64,000 nt of DNA from an uncultured Collinsella sp. (GTDB lineage: Bacteria > Actinomycetota > Coriobacteriia > Coriobacteriales > Coriobacteriaceae): the NCBI GenBank assembly GCA_902488525.1, contig CABTWP010000002.1:18487-82486 (forward strand), written 5' to 3'. The translations under genes and the position numbers were made by a program. The notes under the pieces are model-generated. The model worked only from the letters and a program-made list of their open reading frames with translations, had not been told where the DNA came from and ran no database searches. Positions 60,157 through 64,000 of the stretch are shown in pieces. Position 1 is the stretch's first letter, and each line of letters starts with the position of its first letter.

Positions 60157-60188
60157 ACGGCGGGCCCGAATCTGCTCGGACCCGCCGT
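60157..60188. terminator. hairpin between nagA and the flavodoxin gene
   Basis: ACGGCGGG and CCGA pair with TCGG and CCCGCCGT across a 6-base loop with one mismatch. The A run on its left (60151-60155) suits termination of the minus-strand flavodoxin transcript as well as of nagA. Confidence 0.6.
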
Positions 60189-60219
60189 ATGGGTTAAACG
60201 CTCAAAAGCACCTTCACAG

Positions 60220-60804
60220 TTACAGCTTGTTAGCGATCTTCTTTGCCGTGCGCTTGACGCCGGCCACCAGGCCTCCTGCAGGATGCTCCTTCTCGTATGC
60301 TAGACGCTTCTCGCGCTTGGCGTACTCTTCGACGATGATATCGCCATATTCGTCTTCGATCTTATCGAAGAAGTCGACGGCGCCCTTAATTTCCTCAGCG
60401 GTTGGGTGTCCCTTTTGGACACCGCCGGCGAGTTTGAACGGCCCCCACGTATCAAAGCCGGGGCAGCCGTAGACACCCATAAAGATGGCCTGCCTCATGC
60501 GGCAGATGCCATCGATATCCTTGCCGTACCACTTGTTTTTGCCACCGTAGGTCATAAGGCCAAACACCTTGTCCTGCGGCTGCAGCACGTTCGTGAGCAC
60601 TCGTGCCATGTCCTTGTCGATCTCGGAGTAATAGATGCCCGTGGCGACGCCAATCAGATGGTATTCGTGCAGGTCGGGGTACTCGTTTTTGCCAAGCGCC
60701 TTGACGTCGAGGGTATCGATCTCGGGGTGTGCCTCGACGATGGCGTCCACGAGCTTTTTCGTATTGCCGTGATGGCGCGAGGCGTAGAGGATGATGGTTC
60801 GCAT
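60220..60804 (-). CDS. flavodoxin-domain protein
   Basis: FMN-binding flavodoxin-like protein of 194 residues. The phosphate loop is TIILYASRHHGNTKK near the N-terminus, followed by YHLIGVATGIYYSEID and KVFGLMTYGGKN, the positions of the other FMN loops. The C-terminal 60 residues are helical and basic. The start is the ATG at 60804 after AAAGG. It interrupts the amino-sugar island on the opposite strand, and no redox partner is nearby. Confidence 0.85.
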   Translation of the reverse strand: MRTIILYASRHHGNTKKLVDAIVEAHPEIDTLDVKALGKNEYPDLHEYHLIGVATGIYYSEIDKDMARVLTNVLQPQDKVFGLMTYGGKNKWYGKDIDGICRMRQAIFMGVYGCPGFDTWGPFKLAGGVQKGHPTAEEIKGAVDFFDKIEDEYGDIIVEEYAKREKRLAYEKEHPAGGLVAGVKRTAKKIANKL

Positions 60805-60960
60805 AAGAAGGCCTTTCAGCTGTAATTGCATCAATGTCTGTATGGTACCCCGTTACATGGCTGGGATACCGGACGCATCGATGAACGTGCGGGTTTGTCC
60901 TTTGGTTAGGGCCGAGACGGGTACTTGCGAGCAAAAAGCAGTTGTTCGAAAGGATGGGCA

Positions 60961-61842
60961 ATGGAATACGCTCTCTCCAACGATTCGATTTCTATTAAGG
61001 TGTCCGCGGCTGGTGGTTCGTTTACCTCGATCGAGGCCGGAGGTCGCGAGTATCTGTGGCAGGGCGATCCCGCCGTGTGGTCCGGCCAGGCACCGATTTG
61101 CTTCCCGATTTGCGGAGGCTTGCGCGATAACAACGCCATGACGTTTGCCGGGCATCATGTAAAGCTCGCTCGCCATGGGTTTGCGCGCAAACAGGAGTGG
61201 AAGCTGCTGAGCCAGAGCGAGAGCGAGCTGGCGATGTGCCTGGCTTCGGAGGATAACGCCGCGCTGCTGAGCGATTATCCGTATCCGTTTAAGCTTGTCG
61301 CCCGCTATACGCTCGAGGACGCTGCCGTGCGCGTTTCCTACGAGGTCACCAACGAGGGCACCGAGGACATGCCGTTCTTTATCGGCGGTCATCCCGGCTT
61401 TAGGTGTCCGCTCGATGAGGGCGAGGCCTATACGGACTACGAGTTGCGCTTTGAGAAAGACGAGGCTGCGGAGCTCTGCACCGCCGTTCCCTCGACTGGA
61501 TTGATTGACGTGGCAAACCGCTCCAAGAACCCCATGGTGGGAAAGACGCTGCCCCTGTCGCACGAGCTCTTCGATTTTGCGGAGACCATCTTTGACGTGC
61601 TCGAGAGTCGTCAGGTCACGCTTTCCAAAAAGGGCGAGGACAAGGGCGTTCGCCTGAGCTTTGAGGGCTTCCCATATCTCATTGTGTGGAGCAAGCCCGA
61701 GGGCGATTTTGTGGCGGTTGAGCCTTGGGGCGGTCTCTCGACCTGCTCCGATGAGGACGACGTGCTTGAGCATAAGCGCGGCTGCCTTATCGCCAAGCCC
61801 AAAGAAACCATCGTGCGCTCGTTCACGATTGAGATCCTGTAA
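60961..61842 (+). CDS. aldose 1-epimerase family protein (LacX-like)
   Basis: Galactose-mutarotase-fold protein of 293 residues. The active His residues lie in LARHGFARKQEW and GGHPGFRCP, and the Glu in FVAVEPWGG. LacX-type members accompany tagatose-pathway operons in Gram-positive bacteria, which fits the kinase gene next to it. AAAGGAT precedes the ATG at 60961. The exact sugar is unknown. Confidence 0.88.
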   Translation: MEYALSNDSISIKVSAAGGSFTSIEAGGREYLWQGDPAVWSGQAPICFPICGGLRDNNAMTFAGHHVKLARHGFARKQEWKLLSQSESELAMCLASEDNAALLSDYPYPFKLVARYTLEDAAVRVSYEVTNEGTEDMPFFIGGHPGFRCPLDEGEAYTDYELRFEKDEAAELCTAVPSTGLIDVANRSKNPMVGKTLPLSHELFDFAETIFDVLESRQVTLSKKGEDKGVRLSFEGFPYLIVWSKPEGDFVAVEPWGGLSTCSDEDDVLEHKRGCLIAKPKETIVRSFTIEIL

Positions 61843-61901
61843 TTCCGTTTTGTCGACTCGTATCGCGAGGCACAAGGAGCCTGCGAGATAAGGAGCTAAA
61901 A

Positions 61902-62837
61902 ATGATCCTCACCGTTACGATGAACCCGTCTGTCGATACGCGCTATCAGCTCGATGAGCTCGTCATCGACGACGTCAACCGTGTGACGCCCGAAAAGACC
62001 GCCGGCGGCAAGGGCCTCAACGTGGCCCGCGTGCTGGGTCAGCTGGGCGACGACGTTGTGGCAACCGGTCTGCTCGGCGGCCACATGGGCGCCTACATGG
62101 CTGAGCTCATGGACGCCAACGGTATTAACAACGACTTTGTGCCCATCAAGGGCGAGACTCGAATTTGCCTCAACATTCTCCACGCCGGCAACCAGACCGA
62201 GCTGCTCGAGAGCGGCCCGACAATTGCCCCCGAGGAGCTCGATGCCTTTACCGCCAAGTTTACCGAGCTTGCAGGTAAGGCCGACGTCGTCACCATCTCG
62301 GGTTCGCTGCCCCGCGGCGTCGAGGCGGACTACTACGCCAAGATCACGGGCATTGCCGAGAACGCCGGAGCCAAGGTGCTGCTCGATACCTCGGGTGCTT
62401 CGCTCGAGGCTGCGCTCAAGTCCGAGGTTAAGCCCGAGCTGGTCAAGCCTAACCTGACCGAGATCAACGGCCTTCTGGGCACGAGCTTTACCACCGACGA
62501 TGTGGACGAGCTCCGCGCCGCGCTCGCTTCTGACGCCCGCTTCTCCGATATCCCCTGGGTCGTCGTGTCCATGGGCGCTGCCGGCTCCGTTGGCTTCCAC
62601 AATGGCCGTGCGTTCCGCGCAAAGACGCCCGATATCCCTGCCGTTAACGCAACGGGCTCTGGTGACTCCACTATCGCAGGCTTCGCGCATGCCATCGCTG
62701 CTGGCGCAGACGACGAGACGGTGCTGCGAACCGCCAACACTTGCGGCAAGCTCAACGCCATGGATCCTATGACCGGCCATCTGGTCATGGACCGTTGGGA
62801 CGAGGTCTACAACGGCGTTGTCGTGACCGAGCTGTAA
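61902..62837 (+). CDS. lacC: PfkB-family sugar-phosphate kinase, LacC-like
   Basis: Kinase of 311 residues in the 1-phosphofructokinase/tagatose-6-phosphate kinase group. It opens TVTMNPSVDTRYQLD, then GGKGLNVARVL, and ends with the anion-hole NATGSGDSTIAGF and its catalytic Asp. TRICLNI suits this family. Next to agaS it should phosphorylate tagatose 6-phosphate to the 1,6-bisphosphate. AAGGAG precedes the ATG. Phosphofructokinase activity cannot be excluded from sequence alone. Confidence 0.88.
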   Translation: MILTVTMNPSVDTRYQLDELVIDDVNRVTPEKTAGGKGLNVARVLGQLGDDVVATGLLGGHMGAYMAELMDANGINNDFVPIKGETRICLNILHAGNQTELLESGPTIAPEELDAFTAKFTELAGKADVVTISGSLPRGVEADYYAKITGIAENAGAKVLLDTSGASLEAALKSEVKPELVKPNLTEINGLLGTSFTTDDVDELRAALASDARFSDIPWVVVSMGAAGSVGFHNGRAFRAKTPDIPAVNATGSGDSTIAGFAHAIAAGADDETVLRTANTCGKLNAMDPMTGHLVMDRWDEVYNGVVVTEL

Positions 62838-62870
62838 GGGCTTGGGCGTCGGTCCCGGCATCGCTTGCTA

Positions 62871-63002
62871 GCTCATGTCGACGACAAGTGCGATAGCATT
62901 ATGTCGGGGCGCGACGCCGACGTTGTCGTGTTCAATCCCGACCTTACCCTGGTCGAGACGTATGTGGGCGGCAACAGCGTCGGTAACGCGTTTATCGAGT
63001 AG
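62871..63002 (+). pseudogene. 3' remnant of a second nagA gene
   Basis: 43 codons plus stop that match the last 43 residues of the intact NagA. Both contain SIM-GRDADxVVF, LTLVETYVGG and SVGNAF, with about 31 identical residues. There is no start codon or ribosome-binding site. Just upstream, CCCGGCA (62854-62860) continues the match out of frame, so the copy is both truncated and frameshifted. It lies between lacC and the YhcH gene. Confidence 0.85.
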
Positions 63003-63034
63003 CCGCCAAAGAAACGATCCGAGAGGGGATTTAG

Positions 63035-63508
63035 ATGATTTACGGTGCATTGGGCGATATCGAGGAATACCGCGGAATGCTCAAGGGCCTCGATGTGCTG
63101 ATTGACTGGCTCGAGGAGAACGATCCGGCGCAGCTCGAGGTCGGCAGCCATCCGATTCTGGGCGACAAGGTCTATGCGAACGTCATGGCTCCCACGACGC
63201 GTCCCGAGGCCGAGGCTCACTATGAGACGCATCAGCGCTATCACGACCTGCAGATCGATGTCGAGGGTCGCGAGGCCTTTAAGGTCGCTACGGGCAGCTT
63301 GACGCTGGTCCAGGAGTTTGACGAGAAGGACGACTACGATCTGGTCGATTCCGACGCCTCGATCGCCGGCGATCTTGCTGACGATAAGTTTGCACTGTTC
63401 GTTGCCGGCGAGCCTCATATGCCCACGCTCGAGTTCCCGGACGATGGCGCGCAGCCGGTCAAGAAGATCTGCTTTAAGCTGCTTGCAGATGCTTACTGGG
63501 AAGAGTAA
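63035..63508 (+). CDS. YhcH/YjgK/YiaL family protein
   Basis: Cupin-like protein of 157 residues from the DUF386 family, found in sialic-acid and amino-sugar operons and in the small subunit of EbgC-type beta-galactosidase. Conserved parts include MIYGALGDIEEY, KVYANVM and HQRYHDLQIDVEG with a likely metal-binding His. It may act as an anomerase or isomerase on a sugar intermediate; this is inference. GAGAGGGG precedes the ATG. Confidence 0.88.
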   Translation: MIYGALGDIEEYRGMLKGLDVLIDWLEENDPAQLEVGSHPILGDKVYANVMAPTTRPEAEAHYETHQRYHDLQIDVEGREAFKVATGSLTLVQEFDEKDDYDLVDSDASIAGDLADDKFALFVAGEPHMPTLEFPDDGAQPVKKICFKLLADAYWEE

Positions 63509-63552
63509 CGAACTGCTCGTGAGCTAGCGTGATTTCCCTTGGGGAACGCGTT

Positions 63553-63603
63553 TGAGCCCCGCTGATCGCGGTCCCCTTGGGGATTGCGGTTGGCGGGGCT
63601 TGT
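63553..63603. terminator. hairpin after the YhcH-family gene
   Basis: AGCCCCGC near 63554-63561 pairs with GCGGGGCT near 63592-63600, with an inner CCCC/GGGG stem, followed by TGTTGTTG. A moderate terminator for the sugar-catabolic transcript. Confidence 0.6.
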
Positions 63604-63669
63604 TGTTGAGTAGGGGAGTTGCCGACGGCGTTGTGCTTGGATTGGCGGATGCGCGCTCGAAATCGGCAA

Positions 63670-63693
63670 CAAAAAAGCCGCCCGAAGGCGGCT
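63670..63693 (-). terminator. intrinsic terminator of the tRNA-Thr gene
   Basis: On the minus strand AGCCGCC-TTCG-GGCGGCT followed by six T, 11 bases past the tRNA. Confidence 0.92.
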
Positions 63694-63704
63694 ATCTTGT
63701 GCAA

Positions 63705-63780
63705 TGGAGCCAGCGACCGGGCTCGAACCGGTGACCCCCGCTTTACGAGAGCGGTGCTCTACCAACTGAGCTACGCTGGC
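63705..63780 (-). tRNA. tRNA-Thr (anticodon CGT)
   Basis: A 76-base cloverleaf on the minus strand. The acceptor stem is GCCAGCG/CGCTGGC, the D arm is GCTC-AGTTGGTA-GAGC, the anticodon arm is CCGCT-CTCGTAA-AGCGG with anticodon CGT, and the T arm contains TTCGAAC. The discriminator base is T and CCA is encoded. It decodes ACG, a common Thr codon at this G+C. Confidence 0.97.
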
Positions 63781-63819
63781 GGCCATGTGATGACGCAACT
63801 GAGGCGTCAACGGCTGTCT

Positions 63820-63848
63820 ATGATACGGGACATCGCAAATCCGCGCAA
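63820..63848 (-). promoter_or_regulatory. tRNA-Thr promoter
   Basis: On the minus strand TTGCGC (63843-63848), a 17-base spacer and TATCAT (63820-63825), about 40 bases before the mature tRNA. Confidence 0.6.
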
Positions 63849-63911
63849 GTGTTCTGACGGCTTTTCTCACTTTAAATGCACTACCTTGATTATCGACTTT
63901 ATCCGAACACC

Positions 63912-63949
63912 TCCCACATTCATCCGCACATGTACGGATGAATGTGGGA
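63912..63949. repeat. 15-bp inverted repeat near the window end
   Basis: Perfect arms TCCCACATTCATCCG (63912-63926) and its inverse (63935-63949) around the palindromic-looking loop CACATGTA. No T run follows. It has the same build as the other intergenic fold-backs but lacks the GGGAC head. Confidence 0.7.
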
Positions 63950-64000
63950 ACCCGATACCCTGAGGGCCGGATCGGCCGGCCCCGGGAGATCGGAGGACGG

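Noticed and set aside
1..64000. CRISPR array or intact insertion sequence
   Set aside because: The repeated elements are not spaced direct repeats, and no transposase, integrase or Cas protein is encoded.

Overview
The window is high-GC DNA that reads as one chromosomal segment of a gut actinobacterium of the class Coriobacteriia, most likely Collinsella. This is inference from gene content (mannose- and lactose-family PTS systems beside actinobacterial-type genes, TatA-TatC, HypA/HypB, a TTG-started type IA topoisomerase), strong G/C third positions and a DNA-binding protein family I associate with Coriobacteriia. There is no rRNA, CRISPR array, prophage or intact insertion sequence. One tRNA (Thr, anticodon CGT) lies at 63705-63780.

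Layout. 1-2.9 kb (minus): a UBA/DUF4342 protein, an OmpR-type regulator and its sensor kinase. 3-8.4 kb: a small membrane protein, a phosphoesterase, gluQRS (minus), a DUF2207 membrane protein and a GNAT acetyltransferase (minus). 8.6-13.1 kb: purH, an unknown gene and a BceRS-like two-component pair. 13.1-14.8 kb: a hipBA toxin-antitoxin pair with its operators. 15-21.3 kb: uspA, uppP with an insertion, pcrA and manA. 21.3-26 kb: a beta-glucoside island (GntR regulator, 6-phospho-beta-glucosidase, lactose-family EIIC, EIIB and EIIA), then a ROK glucokinase, ppaC and nhaA. 30-38.7 kb: an aspartate aminotransferase, a STAS protein, tatA-tatC, hypA-hypB, topA and a zinc-ribbon membrane protein. 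39-44.5 kb: tmk-holB-ricT, comF and a putative PD-(D/E)XK protein. 45-52.8 kb: an orphan binding lipoprotein, hpf, degV, a four-gene run (dehydrogenase with a His/Cys tail, membrane protein, HEAT protein, isocitrate dehydrogenase) and a SurA-like anchored protein.

53-63.5 kb is an amino-sugar catabolic island. A mannose-family PTS with an embedded yajC would import and phosphorylate a hexosamine, probably N-acetylgalactosamine. A NagA-type deacetylase, AgaS and a LacC-like kinase would carry it to tagatose 1,6-bisphosphate. The aldolase is not in the window. A HutC-type regulator lies between the PTS genes and agaS, and matching TGGT-N4-ACCA sites precede both units. A 43-codon remnant of a second nagA lies between lacC and a YhcH-family gene.

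The most unusual content is between genes. At least ten fold-back repeats share a GGGAC-type head but have different, often palindromic tails. Two loci (30.0-30.25 kb and 44.55-44.76 kb) carry the same roughly 46-bp sequence as inverted pairs about 215-230 bp apart, like miniature transposable elements. Three long nested hairpins (14.9, 16.7 and 20.1 kb) follow genes, and two of them enclose an intrinsic terminator.
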